Made by a program: the position numbers and the translations under genes
Assembly: GCA_963716585.1 (NCBI GenBank)
Contig: CAVQTN010000004.1
Span: 434,001 to 498,000, forward strand
Direction of reading: 5' to 3'
DNA: 64,000 bases
Source: JAICUY01 sp963716585
Lineage (GTDB): Bacteria; Chloroflexota; Limnocylindria; QHBO01
Notes under the pieces: generated by a model
Database searches by the model: none
What the model was told of the DNA's origin: nothing
The model's input: the letters and a program-made list of their open reading frames with translations, nothing else
In this document: positions 42,633-51,564 of the stretch, piece after piece
Layout of the letters: the number at the start of each line of letters is the position of its first letter
Position numbering within the stretch: position 1 is the first letter of the stretch

Positions 42633-43535
42633 CCGCGGCGCCCGCCACCCCAACGGTCGACGAGATCGTCAAGGCGACCACCAAGGTCGGCGGAGAGCGG
42701 CGCGGGGCCTCGTGGGGCGTCCACGTCGGCGCTCGTCGTGCTGATGGTCGTGTGGCTGATCCCCACCATCGGCCTGTTCGTCAACTCCTTCCGCCCCGCG
42801 CAGGCGGTGGCCAGCACGGGCTGGTGGAACGGGCTGCTGCCTCCGTGGAACCTGTCGCTCGACAACTACGCGCACGTCCTCTCCACGGCGGGCATCGGCG
42901 ATGCGTTCATCAACAGCCTGTTCATCAGCATCCCGGCCACCATCATCCCCATCTTCGTGGCGGCCTTCGCGGCGTACGCCTTCAGCTGGATGAGCTTCCC
43001 GGGACGCAACATCCTGTTCGTGGCGGTCGTCGGACTGCTGGTCGTGCCGTTGCAGACCACGCTGATCCCCATCCTGATCCTGTACGCCGGCTGGGGGATC
43101 AACGGACAGTTTCTGGCAGTCTGGTTGGCGCATACCGGCTACGGGCTGCCGTTCGCCATCTACCTGCTGCGCAACTTCATGGGCTCCCTGCCGCGCGAGG
43201 TCTTCGAGTCGGCCGCCATCGACGGGGCAAGCCCGGTGACCGCCTTCTTCCGGCTGGCCATCCCGATGAGCGTCCCAGCCCTCGCGGCACTGGCGATCTT
43301 CCAGTTCCTGTTCGTCTGGAACGATCTGCTGGTGGCGATCACCTACATCGGCTTCGGGAACCCGGAGAACCTGCCTCTGACCGGTGTCATCGCCAACCTG
43401 GTGAACTCGCTCGGCGGCGGTTGGCAATTCCTGGCCGCGGCTGCGTTCATCAGCATGGCGCTGCCGCTGGTCGTGTTCTTCAGCCTGCAGCGCTACTTCG
43501 TGCGCGGCATCGTCGGCGGCTCGGTCAAGGGCTGA
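42629..43535 (+). CDS. Sugar ABC transporter permease (MalG/UgpE type; one frameshift)
   Basis: About 301 residues. The start MTAAPATPTVDEIVKATTKV is in one frame. Near 42,716-42,724, around a run of Gs, the frame changes to the one reading STSALVVLMVVWLIPTIGLFVNSFRP and continuing to the stop at 43535. The permease core includes the EAA-type loop PREVFESAAIDGASPVTAFFRLAIPMSVPAL and the C-terminus VVFFSLQRYFVRGIVGGSVKG, the normal MalG ending. It completes a CUT1 importer with the three genes upstream. Confidence 0.87.
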
Positions 43536-43551
43536 GCCGCCGAAGAGCCGA

Positions 43552-44343
43552 TCAGCCCATCCGGGTCAGGATCTGCTCCCGATCGAACGCCCAGGCGCCG
43601 ATCACCAGCACGACGCCGATCAGGCCGGCGACGAGCAGGTCGCCGGTCAGCACCTGTGACAGGCTGAACGTGGCCTGCCCGCCGAAGAACTGTGCGACGG
43701 CGACGGCGATGATCGGAATCACCACGAACCCGCCGATCTGCTGAGCCGTTCGCGCGTCGCTGACCCGCGAGCTGACCACGATCCCCAGCAGGACGCTGAA
43801 GAGGCAGATCAGCGGCACGAGGGTGACCATGGCAACCAGCCAGACGGTGCTGAAGACGAGGTGGGTCAGGCGCGGGTCGGCGATCGCACCGTTCACCAGG
43901 CCGTACAGCACGAAGACGCCCCACGTGGCGGTCACCGCCGGCAGGGCCGCGGCCAGCGTCTTGCCGGCGAGGAGCTCGGGGACCTCCATGGGGGTCGCGA
44001 GCTGCGGCTCCAGCGAACGCGCGACCTTTTCGCCGATCACCGACTGGGTGGCGATCGCCATGGGCACCATGGCCGGGATCAACAGGAAGTAGGCCATGAA
44101 GTTGGTGACGATGAAGCCCTGGGCCGCCAGCTTGGCGGGGAGGTCCGGAAAGTTGGAGATGTACTGCTCGATCTGGGCGAGCTGGCCCGGGTCCAGGTCG
44201 TTGGCCTGGATGAACGCCACCAGGCCGGTCGGAATGGCCGCGAAGACGAGCGCCGGCAGCCAGACCGCGCCGAGCAGCAGTCGGTTGCTGAGCAGGTCGC
44301 GCCACTCCTTGATGAAGACCGCCCAGACGTAGCCCGCTCGCAT
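43552..44343 (-). CDS. ABC-2 type exporter permease
   Basis: 263 residues with about six spans. A 'VFIKEWRDLLSNRLLLGAVWLPALVFAAIPTG' start (cytoplasmic amphipathic helix then span) leads to an extracytoplasmic loop with DPGQLAQIEQYISNF and an inner span series with 'PMEVPELLAGKTLAAALPA', which resembles the NatB/DrrB 'P-x5-L-x3-K' element. Paired with the ATPase directly upstream (start and stop share one base), it forms a two-component exporter. Substrate unknown. Confidence 0.87.
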   Translation of the reverse strand: MRAGYVWAVFIKEWRDLLSNRLLLGAVWLPALVFAAIPTGLVAFIQANDLDPGQLAQIEQYISNFPDLPAKLAAQGFIVTNFMAYFLLIPAMVPMAIATQSVIGEKVARSLEPQLATPMEVPELLAGKTLAAALPAVTATWGVFVLYGLVNGAIADPRLTHLVFSTVWLVAMVTLVPLICLFSVLLGIVVSSRVSDARTAQQIGGFVVIPIIAVAVAQFFGGQATFSLSQVLTGDLLVAGLIGVVLVIGAWAFDREQILTRMG

Positions 44344-45302
44344 CAGCTCAGCCCTCCCCCGCTGACCGATGCGTCGCGCTCCCCCGCCTCGCCGACCAGC
44401 TCCAGGTAGACCTCTTCCAGGGAGGCTGATTCCTCGCGGACGCCGACGATCCGCGCGCCGTCACTGACGAGCGCCCTGACCAGGTCCGGGTTGTCCCCGG
44501 CCGGATCGGCGACCTCGACCCGAAGCACGTGGTCGCTCGCCTGCGCCCCGACCACGAACGGCAGCCCGGCCACTGTCGTCAGGAATGACGCCGCGTCCCG
44601 TGCGCCGCCAAGCTCGACGCGGGTCGTGGCCGTGCGTCCGTGGCGGCGCAGCGCGGCGGGGGTATCAACCAGTAGCAGCGCGCCGCGCATGATCCCGATC
44701 CGGTCGCACAGCCGCTCGGCCTCGTCCAGGTTGTGGGTGCAGATCACGATCGAGCGGCCAAGCCCGCGCAGCGTGGCGACGAAGTCGCGGACCGTCTTGG
44801 CCGCAGACGGGTCGAGGCCGGACGTTGGCTCGTCGAGGTAGATCACCTCCGGCTCATGGAGCAGGGCGCGCGCGATGGCGACCTTCTGGCGCATGCCCTT
44901 GCTGAAGCCGCCGACGCGCCGGTCGCCGACATCGGAGAGTCCCACCACGGCCAGGTAGCGCTCGACGGCATCTCCCAGCTCCGCGCCGCGCAAACCGTAG
45001 AGCCGCCCGTAGTAGGCCAGGTTCTGGCGAGCGGTCAGCTTCTCGTGGAGTCCGGGGCTCTCGGTCAGGATGCCGCTCATGGCCCGGATCGACTGCGTAT
45101 CGGCGCCGAGGCGCTGCCCGTTGATGACGGCCGCTCCCGCGCTCGGCGCGATGAGGCCGGCCAGCATGCGCACCGTCGTGGTCTTGCCGGCGCCATTGGG
45201 ACCGAGCAACCCGAAGATCTCGCCATCCCCCACCGCAAAGGAGAGGTCGTGGACCGCGGTCAGCGCTCCGAACCGTTTGCCGAGCCCGTCGACCTCGATC
45301 AT
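44343..45302 (-). CDS. ABC exporter ATPase (NatA/CcmA type)
   Basis: 319 residues: Walker A GPNGAGKT (34-41), signature FSKGMRQK, Walker B VIYLDEPTSGLD and the H-loop CTHNLDEAERLC. The C-terminal domain (residues about 215-319) is a small beta-rich DUF4162-like extension (RVELGGARDAASFLTTVAGLPF), common in multidrug or sodium exporter ATPases. It is encoded on the minus strand directly before its permease and divergent from the NUDIX gene. Confidence 0.9.
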   Translation of the reverse strand: MIEVDGLGKRFGALTAVHDLSFAVGDGEIFGLLGPNGAGKTTTVRMLAGLIAPSAGAAVINGQRLGADTQSIRAMSGILTESPGLHEKLTARQNLAYYGRLYGLRGAELGDAVERYLAVVGLSDVGDRRVGGFSKGMRQKVAIARALLHEPEVIYLDEPTSGLDPSAAKTVRDFVATLRGLGRSIVICTHNLDEAERLCDRIGIMRGALLLVDTPAALRRHGRTATTRVELGGARDAASFLTTVAGLPFVVGAQASDHVLRVEVADPAGDNPDLVRALVSDGARIVGVREESASLEEVYLELVGEAGERDASVSGGGLS

Positions 45303-45376
45303 CGGTCGTGGGGGACGCGCTCAATCGTGTCGTGCATGGGCTCCCGCAGCGTAGCAGGCGCTAGCATGGAGCACGC

Positions 45377-45934
45377 ATGGCCGAACGTACCATCTCCTCG
45401 AAACGCGCCTGGGACGGGCGCCTGATTGCCGTCCGGGTCGACGAGGTCGAGCTGCAGAGCGGACATCGAGCCAGTCGCGAGATCGTGGAACACCCCGGTG
45501 CGGTGGCGATCATGGCCTGGGACGGCGAGCGGCTGGGGTTCGTGCGCCAATGGCGCCACGCCGCGGCAGGATCGCTGCTCGAGGTTCCGGCCGGCACCAT
45601 GGAACCAGGAGAGGAGCCGGAACAGACAGCTCGGCGCGAGCTCGCCGAGGAGCTGCGCGTCACGGCCGCGAGATGGCTGGCCGGGCCGGGCTTCTTCACC
45701 GCGCCCGGCTTCTGCACCGAGTACCTGCGCCTCTTCCTGGCGACCGGCCTGTCGGTCACCGTCCCGGAGAGCACCCCTGACGAGGAGGACATCATCATCG
45801 AGTGGCTGACCTTGGACCAGGCGCTGCGCGGAATCGACGACGGCGAGGTCCAGGACGCCAAGTCGGTCGCGGCCATCCTGTGGCTTGCACGGCGGCTCGG
45901 CGCGGGTGTTGACACACCCCCGACGGCCGGCTGA
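45377..45934 (+). CDS. NUDIX hydrolase (ADP-ribose pyrophosphatase-like)
   Basis: 185 residues. The Nudix box runs from residue 73 to 95 (G73-x5-E79-x7-R87-E88, then E91-E92) and sits in the usual context: an N-terminal beta sheet, 'GFVRQWRHAAAGSLLEVPAGTMEPGEE', and C-terminal 'PGFFTAPGFCTEYLRLFLATGL'. This arrangement, with the 'RQ-R' and 'EVPAG' elements, matches the ADP-sugar pyrophosphatase subfamily (NudF-like). It would hydrolyse ADP-ribose to AMP and ribose-5-phosphate; other NDP-sugars are possible. It is followed by the YetF-like gene 18 bases later. Confidence 0.9.
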   Translation: MAERTISSKRAWDGRLIAVRVDEVELQSGHRASREIVEHPGAVAIMAWDGERLGFVRQWRHAAAGSLLEVPAGTMEPGEEPEQTARRELAEELRVTAARWLAGPGFFTAPGFCTEYLRLFLATGLSVTVPESTPDEEDIIIEWLTLDQALRGIDDGEVQDAKSVAAILWLARRLGAGVDTPPTAG

Positions 45935-45952
45935 GCCGGCGCCGGCACGCGG

Positions 45953-46471
45953 ATGTGGGAGTTCGTCGTTCCTCCCTGGGAGCTCGCCTTTCGAGCCGGG
46001 CTGATCTACATCGCGCTGGTCGTCGCCCTTCGCGTATTCGGTAAACGCGAGGTCGGGCAGTTCACCCTGTTCGACCTCGTCCTGATCCTGCTGGTCGCCA
46101 ACGCCGTGCAGCCGGCCATGACCGGTCCCGACACGTCACTCGGGGGCGGCCTGGTGATCATCGCCACCCTGCTGCTGGTCAACCGCGGTGTCGCACTGGC
46201 TCGCGCGCGCATCGGACTCGTCGACCGGCTGCTCGAGGCTCGTCCGTCCGTGCTGGCGCGCGACGGGCACTGGATCGCTGATGCCCTGGAGCGCGAGGAC
46301 CTGGACCTGCAGGACTGCGAGATGGCGCTGCGCGAGCACGGCATTGCCGACGTATCCGAGGTCGCCCTGGCGACGCTCGAATCGGACGGCTCGATCAGCG
46401 TCGTGCCACGCGACGGGCCCGGCGATTCCGTTGCGCGGCGCCGCCGGGTTCGCCTCATCCGGCGCCCGTAA
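45953..46471 (+). CDS. DUF421 (YetF-like) membrane protein
   Basis: 172 residues. Three N-terminal spans with the signature RVFGKREVGQFTLFDLVLILLVANAVQPAMTGPDTSLGGGLVII are followed by a soluble beta domain (LARDGHWIADALEREDLDLQDCEMALREHGIADVSEVALATLESDGSISVVP). This is the full YetF domain layout. The family is widespread and tied to spore or stress phenotypes in Bacillus, without a known activity. It probably shares a transcript with the NUDIX and topoisomerase genes. Confidence 0.88.
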   Translation: MWEFVVPPWELAFRAGLIYIALVVALRVFGKREVGQFTLFDLVLILLVANAVQPAMTGPDTSLGGGLVIIATLLLVNRGVALARARIGLVDRLLEARPSVLARDGHWIADALEREDLDLQDCEMALREHGIADVSEVALATLESDGSISVVPRDGPGDSVARRRRVRLIRRP

Positions 46472-46503
46472 CGCTGGCATCGCTCCTGCGATCGGCGGAC
46501 GGC

Positions 46504-47574
46504 ATGCAGATCCTGGATCCCGTCGACTCTGCCGAAGCGGCCGGGCTGCGCTACGTGAGCGACGCGACACCCGGCGTTCGCCGCCGGCGGGCAGGCAAGG
46601 GCTGGAGCTATCTCGGCGCGGACGGCGAACGAGTCACCGATCCAAAGCGGCTGGCCTGGTTCAAGCGGCTGGCCGTCCCGCCGGCATGGACCGACGTCTG
46701 GATCAGCCCCATCCAACGCGGTCACATCCAGGCCACCGGTCGTGATGCACGCCACCGCAAGGTGTACCGCTACCACCCGCGTTGGCGGGCCGTCCGGGAC
46801 GAGGTCAAGTACGGTCGCATGATCGACTTTGGCAAGGCACTGCCGCGGATCCGGCGGCACCTCGAGAAGGACCTGGCGCGTTCGGGCGTGCCCCGCCGCA
46901 AGGTGCTCGCGGCGGTGGTCAGGCTGCTCGAGAAGACCAGTATCCGCGTCGGCAACGAGGAATATGCCAGGGAGAACCGCTCGTTTGGCCTGACGACGAT
47001 GCGCAACCGGCACGCACGGGTGGGTACGACCGGCATCACCTTCCGGTTTCGCGGCAAGTCGGGCAAGGATCACGAGGTGAAGGTCATCGACCGACGCCTG
47101 GCGCGTATCGTGCGCCGCTGCCAGGAGCTCCCCGGACAGGAGCTGTTCCAGTACGTCGACGCCGACGGCGAGCGCCGGAGCATCGACTCGGCGGATGTCA
47201 ACGAGTATCTCCGCGACGTCGCCGGCGAGGATTTCACGGCCAAGGACTTCCGCACCTGGCAGGGCACCGTCCTCGCCGCCTGGGCGCTCAAGGAGTTCGA
47301 GATCGTCGACTCCGAGGCGCAGGCCAAGCAGAACGTGATGCGGGCCATCGAACGGGTCGCCCAGCAGCTCGGCAACACCCCGGCCGTCTCGCGCAAGTCG
47401 TACGTGCATCCCAGCGTCATCGCCGCCTACCTGGACGGCGACGTCGTCCGCCGGGTGCGCCGCGCGGCCGACTCGACCCTCGGCGATTCCCTCGCCGACC
47501 TCACCCCGGAGGAAGCGGCCGTCCTCGTCCTTCTGCGCCGCCGGCTGGCCGACGAGGAACACAGGTCCGCCTGA
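46504..47574 (+). CDS. DNA topoisomerase IB
   Basis: 356 residues of the poxvirus-like bacterial type IB family. The N-terminal beta domain (about 10-90) has YLGADGERVTDPKRLAWFKRLAVPPAWTDVWI. The catalytic domain shows SIRVGNEEYARENRSFGLTT (Arg148), KSGKDHEVKVID (Lys region near 185-193), DFRTWQGT (Arg250) and the nucleophile in VSRKSYVHPSVI (Tyr300). It relaxes supercoils by transient 3' phosphotyrosine formation, without ATP. It appears full-length. The stop is directly adjacent to the convergent TPR gene's stop. Confidence 0.92.
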   Translation: MQILDPVDSAEAAGLRYVSDATPGVRRRRAGKGWSYLGADGERVTDPKRLAWFKRLAVPPAWTDVWISPIQRGHIQATGRDARHRKVYRYHPRWRAVRDEVKYGRMIDFGKALPRIRRHLEKDLARSGVPRRKVLAAVVRLLEKTSIRVGNEEYARENRSFGLTTMRNRHARVGTTGITFRFRGKSGKDHEVKVIDRRLARIVRRCQELPGQELFQYVDADGERRSIDSADVNEYLRDVAGEDFTAKDFRTWQGTVLAAWALKEFEIVDSEAQAKQNVMRAIERVAQQLGNTPAVSRKSYVHPSVIAAYLDGDVVRRVRRAADSTLGDSLADLTPEEAAVLVLLRRRLADEEHRSA

Positions 47575-47946
47575 TCAGGCCAATTCCAGCCGACTCAGCG
47601 CGCGCCGGTAGTCCTCGTTTTCCGGCTTCAGCGCGACCGCCAGCTTGAGATGGCGCCGGGCCGCATCACTGTCGCCCATGCGCCGGTAGGCGAGGCCCAG
47701 CCCGAAGTGGCTGTAGTGCGCCACTGGATCGCGGTCGACGATCTGCCGGAACTGGTCGGCGGCGAGCGCCGGCCGGCCCTGGTTGAAATACGCCCGACCG
47801 AGCGCCTCCAGGATGGATGCCTTCCCTGGCTCGAGCCGGGCGGCACGCTCAAGCACGACCGCGGCGGCGCCGGGATGGTGCTGCGTCAGCAGTCGCGATC
47901 CGCGCCGAAACAGCTCGTACGCCGACTCGCGCTCCTTCGGTTCCAT
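47575..47946 (-). CDS. Small TPR-repeat protein
   Basis: 123 residues with about three tetratricopeptide repeats (A-x-x-x-L-x-x-A-x-x-x-x-P pattern): VVLERAARLEPGKASILEALGRAYFNQGRPALAADQFRQIVDRDPVAHYSHFGLGLAYRRMGDSDAARRHLKLAVALKPENE. No signal peptide. TPRs mediate protein-protein contacts. It follows the nicotinate phosphoribosyltransferase gene by 33 bases on the same strand. Partner unknown. Confidence 0.85.
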   Translation of the reverse strand: MEPKERESAYELFRRGSRLLTQHHPGAAAVVLERAARLEPGKASILEALGRAYFNQGRPALAADQFRQIVDRDPVAHYSHFGLGLAYRRMGDSDAARRHLKLAVALKPENEDYRRALSRLELA

Positions 47947-47979
47947 GCCGCTGCCCCTCTGCCAGACCGATGCCGCGGC

Positions 47980-49035
47980 TCAGGCGTGCAGGTCGATCCG
48001 CTCGAGCCTGGGGTTGGCCGTGCGCCCGGGGATCCTGCCGCGCTTGGCAATCGGCCGGCCGTCGATCTCCTTGAGGTCGCCGGTGAAGTCGATGGGGCTG
48101 GCGTCCGAGATGGCCGATCCGACCGCGAAGGAGTCGACCGGTGCGCCGGCATCCTTGAAATAGGCGATGCGTTCAACGTCAAGGCCGCCGGAGACGACGA
48201 TCTTGACCGTCGGGTGCCCGGCCTGGTCGAGACGTGCGCGCACTTCCTTGACGAGGTCGGCGGTGACCCGTCCCCGCTCGCTGGGCGTGTCGAGCCGGAC
48301 GCCCCACAGCCGCTCGCCAAGCGCGTCGGCGACGCGGACCGATTCCTCCGCCTCGTCCTTGAAGGTGTCGACCAGCGCGATGCGAGGCACGTCCGGGTCG
48401 ACGTGGCGGTCGAATGCCTCGACCGCGCGCACCGTGTCGCCGAAGATGAGGATGAGGGCATGCGGCATCGTGCCGGTGGGGCTGAGGCCGGCCAGGCGAG
48501 CTCCCGCGGGGGTCGACGCGCCGATGCATCCGCCGACCACGCTGGCGTAATCCATCTGGTCGGCCACGCTGGGATGGACGTGCCGTGCGCCGAACCCGAT
48601 GACGGCGATCGGCGCGGCGGCATCCACGATCCGCCTGGCCGCGGTCGCCCATCCAGTCGACTGGGCCAGGATCCCCAGGATCGCCGTCTCGTACAGGCCG
48701 AAGGCCGAGTAGCGGGCATTGATCCGGATCACCACCTCCTTGCGGCTGATGGCGTCACCGTCGTGCAGCGATTCGACGACCGGCTCATGATCGAAGCGCC
48801 TGCCGTTGCCCAGGATCTCGCGGAGGTACGCCAGGGACTCCTCGGCGCCGCACAGGATGGCGTCCGCCCTCGCGAAGATCTCCATGGTGACGACCGGATC
48901 CAGGTGCTCCGCCTTCAGGATCGCGGCGGTGCGCTCGAAGTAGACGTCGGCCGTCTCGCCCGCGAGCACATCGGCCGCCGGCTGGAAGCGCGGCGCGGAG
49001 GCAGGAGCCCGGGTCACGGGCGGCTCAATCGACAT
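47980..49035 (-). CDS. Nicotinate phosphoribosyltransferase family protein
   Basis: 351 residues from the ATG at 49035. The barrel motifs are MDYASVVGGCIGASTPAGARLAGLSPTGTMPHALI (substrate/ATP region with GTMPH), FDRHVDPDVPRIALVDTFKDEAEESVRVA, LWGVRLDTPSERG and TVKIVVSGGLDVERIAYFKDAGAPVDSFAVGSAI. This matches the shorter archaeal/bacterial nicotinate phosphoribosyltransferase group (NAD salvage: nicotinate plus PRPP to NaMN). It overlaps the preceding gene by 11 bases. Confidence 0.87.
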   Translation of the reverse strand: MSIEPPVTRAPASAPRFQPAADVLAGETADVYFERTAAILKAEHLDPVVTMEIFARADAILCGAEESLAYLREILGNGRRFDHEPVVESLHDGDAISRKEVVIRINARYSAFGLYETAILGILAQSTGWATAARRIVDAAAPIAVIGFGARHVHPSVADQMDYASVVGGCIGASTPAGARLAGLSPTGTMPHALILIFGDTVRAVEAFDRHVDPDVPRIALVDTFKDEAEESVRVADALGERLWGVRLDTPSERGRVTADLVKEVRARLDQAGHPTVKIVVSGGLDVERIAYFKDAGAPVDSFAVGSAISDASPIDFTGDLKEIDGRPIAKRGRIPGRTANPRLERIDLHA

Positions 49036-50992
49036 TGCGCGCCAGTGTACGACGCCTGCGGAAGAGGTAGACCGCCGCCGCCAGTGCAATGAGCGCCACC
49101 ACGGCTGCGCTTGCGAGCCGCAGCAGCCCAGCGGTCCCTGCCGCCTCCAGGCGCAGCCGCGCCTGGGAGGTGGCATCCGCAGCCCCGCGCAGGTCCCCAT
49201 CGGTGAAGAGGCCATGGGCCGATGCCAGCAGCTCGTCGGGGCTCGTGCCGCCGAGCAGGCCAAGCCGTTCGATGAACGAGCGACTGGCGGTGGCACGCTC
49301 GAGCACAGCCTGGTAATCGTCCACCACTGCACGCTCGGCACGCAGCTCGACCTGCGCGTCGGTCCCGCCGCCGGAGGTTTCGTATGGATCGCGCAGGCGG
49401 TCGGGGCTCGACAGGCCGGCCTTGGCGATGGCCTGAAGCAGCGCGTCACGCTCGCCGAGCCACGCCCTGGCTGTGCCGACCTCGCTCATCGCATCGTCGA
49501 AGCGCCACTCGGTCATTGCCGCCCGGACCGGCTGCGGGGCTCCCCAGTCGCCGGCTGCGGCGAGCAGCCCTCCGTACGCAGCGCGCGCCGCGGCTCGCTG
49601 CGCCACGAGCGCGGCGGACGCGTCGCCGAACACCCTTGCGGCGAACTCGTCGCCAAGATCCCGGCCGGTGACCTGCTGGAGCTGGTCGAGCAGGCCGCGC
49701 GAATCGAGCGGCGTGACCGTCGCCGGCGTGGCGGCAGGCTCCGCTGCGGGAGTGCCGGGGTCGTAGGGCTCCGCTCCGGCGCTGACGCGGAGCAGCACCT
49801 GCCGTCCGGCGTCTTCCCCAACCTTCAGGAGCAGGTCGTTGATGAGCTCCCACGATCCCGGATAACCATAGGCACCCTGGGTCGCATCCGAGGCGTCGGT
49901 CCACTCGTCCAGCGGAAACGCCGCGTCACGTTCGGTGGAGGCCTGCGTGATCGGGTTGTACGGGGTCGCCACCTTCAACTGCGCGGCCACCAGCGCGGCG
50001 TAGTGCGATGCCAGCCCCTCGCGGATCCAGCGGTCGCGGACCACCTTGGAGCCGATCCAGATGTGCGCTGCCTGGTGCAGGACGGTGAACGGCGGCGCGT
50101 CGAACGCGACCTGGAGCTGCTGATTGGAGCTGCTCGTCTCGCCGATCGGCGCTGCGCCGGAGGGTAACGCCTCGCTGACCACCAGCGGTCCCACGCCGGC
50201 GTACGGCAGTCCGATGCGCTTCTGCAGCTGCGGCAGGGCCTGCACCAGGAGCTTGAGCGTGCGGGGACCCCAGCCGGGGTCGTCCGCGAATGAGCGGACG
50301 TTGAGGTCAACCGTTCCACCGCTCAGCGGCACGCTCTGCGAGACCGTCACCATCGTCGTCTGGCGGCCGGCGATCAGCAGCGATAGCCAGTGCTGCGGAT
50401 CGGCGATCCGGCCGCTGCCGAGGGTGGTGACCGGACCGCTGCGCGTCGCGGTGAGCGGGTCGCCGTCGGAACTCACCTCGAAGTCGGACGGCAGCGTGAC
50501 GCGGACCTCGCTGCTCGTCCCATAGCCCCATACCGGGAAGCTGACGACCGACGGACGAATCCTGATTCCAGGGCCTTTTCCATCCTGGAGCGCGTACGTC
50601 AGCGTGAACTTCGCGGTCTTGTTGTAGCGCAGCGGCGCGCGGAGTGTGACGGTGGCCACGTTCACGGATGCGCCATCGCCGCCCTGTTGCTGTTTCACGC
50701 CGACATGCAGCACACCGGTCGCGTCCCGCGCGGCGACCGCAACCGCCCCGTCGTGGATGGCGATCGGCACATCGTCATAGACGCTGAACGCGCCAGCAGG
50801 ATCCGGGGTCAGGTTGGTGAACGTGAAGTCCACGGTCACCGCCACGCTGTGCGCGTCGGGTTTCACCGCGTAGCTCACGTTCGTCGCGAGCGTGTAGGGC
50901 ACCGCCGCGCCGACGCGCGTCGGAGGTGCGAACGGCGCCACGATCGCCAGCACCACCGCCAGGACGGCGAGTCCGGAGCGTGTGCCCCTCAT
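49025..50992 (-). CDS. Secreted gluzincin-like (M1-type fold) protein with degenerate zinc site
   Basis: 655 residues from the ATG at 50992. A signal peptide (GLAVLAVVLAIVAPFAPPTRVGA) precedes beta sandwich domains. A thermolysin-like domain then contains LHQAAHIWIG and, 17 residues on, RWIREGLASHYAA. Active relatives have HExxHxWF and W-x-x-EGLA; here the catalytic Glu is Gln (HQAAH) while the two His and the distal Glu remain. A helical region and a C-terminal membrane span (LLRLASAAVVALIALAAAVYLF) with an Arg-rich tail anchor it outside the cell. It may be an inactive, binding-only peptidase. It overlaps the upstream gene by four bases. Confidence 0.72.
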   Translation of the reverse strand: MRGTRSGLAVLAVVLAIVAPFAPPTRVGAAVPYTLATNVSYAVKPDAHSVAVTVDFTFTNLTPDPAGAFSVYDDVPIAIHDGAVAVAARDATGVLHVGVKQQQGGDGASVNVATVTLRAPLRYNKTAKFTLTYALQDGKGPGIRIRPSVVSFPVWGYGTSSEVRVTLPSDFEVSSDGDPLTATRSGPVTTLGSGRIADPQHWLSLLIAGRQTTMVTVSQSVPLSGGTVDLNVRSFADDPGWGPRTLKLLVQALPQLQKRIGLPYAGVGPLVVSEALPSGAAPIGETSSSNQQLQVAFDAPPFTVLHQAAHIWIGSKVVRDRWIREGLASHYAALVAAQLKVATPYNPITQASTERDAAFPLDEWTDASDATQGAYGYPGSWELINDLLLKVGEDAGRQVLLRVSAGAEPYDPGTPAAEPAATPATVTPLDSRGLLDQLQQVTGRDLGDEFAARVFGDASAALVAQRAAARAAYGGLLAAAGDWGAPQPVRAAMTEWRFDDAMSEVGTARAWLGERDALLQAIAKAGLSSPDRLRDPYETSGGGTDAQVELRAERAVVDDYQAVLERATASRSFIERLGLLGGTSPDELLASAHGLFTDGDLRGAADATSQARLRLEAAGTAGLLRLASAAVVALIALAAAVYLFRRRRTLARNVD

Positions 50993-51564
50993 CGAGGCCC
51001 GAGGAGGCGGGACAGGAGTCCGCGCCGGCGTTGCCTGGGGATGGGCGGCTCCCACGCCGGCATGCTCGACTCGACCTCCTGGCGATGGGCGGCCAACAGC
51101 TCCGGATTGCGTGGCGCGCGGCCCGTCCAGTCGGGCAACAGCCCGCGATCGGCCACCGCGGGGGCGGTCTCCTCGAGCATTCGGTCGGCCACGATCGCCA
51201 GGCGGACGAGGTCGCGGCCGAGCTGCTCGCGCCCCGTCGCCGAGGCCGGGAGCTCGGTCATGAGCATCGGCCGGTCGTCGTCGGTCAGTGCAAACTTCAC
51301 GAGGGGATAGTCAAAGTTGGCGCGCAGCATCCGTCCATAGGTCTTCTTGGGGATCTCCATCGCCTCGAGGCCGTAGTAGGCCCACAGCGACAGGCCGACT
51401 CCGCCGACCCAGGCGATCGTGACACGCAGGTCGAAGCGGCGCTCACCGTCGAGCACCACGTCGCGGCTGAAGGCCGACGCATCCGGCGGGCCACTGGTGC
51501 CGATAACCTCGATACCGAGCTCGTCGAGCCATGCGTCGATCGGGGGCGCCTCCTCAGACGCCAT
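50989..51564 (-). CDS. Unknown alpha/beta protein, possibly YbjN-like
   Basis: 191 residues. The centre (RRFDLRVTIAWVGGVGLSLWAYYGLEAMEIPKKTYGRMLRANFDYPLVKFALTDDDRPMLMTELP) has the strand-strand-helix pattern of the YbjN/type-III-chaperone-like fold. The C-terminus is Pro/Arg-rich (PIPRQRRRGLLSRLLGPR) and may contact the membrane or a partner. No catalytic residues stand out. It overlaps glgC by 11 bases and the gluzincin-like gene by four, so it is translated with both. The family call is tentative. Confidence 0.5.
   Translation of the reverse strand: MASEEAPPIDAWLDELGIEVIGTSGPPDASAFSRDVVLDGERRFDLRVTIAWVGGVGLSLWAYYGLEAMEIPKKTYGRMLRANFDYPLVKFALTDDDRPMLMTELPASATGREQLGRDLVRLAIVADRMLEETAPAVADRGLLPDWTGRAPRNPELLAAHRQEVESSMPAWEPPIPRQRRRGLLSRLLGPR

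Noticed and set aside
46006..47562. A 518-codon minus-strand frame over the YetF-like and topoisomerase genes
   Set aside because: The topoisomerase motifs (Arg148, Arg250, Tyr300) and YetF signature on the plus strand are unmistakable; the minus frame has none.
47575..47580. TGATCA palindrome between the topoisomerase and TPR stops as a regulatory site
   Set aside because: It is simply the two abutting convergent stop codons.
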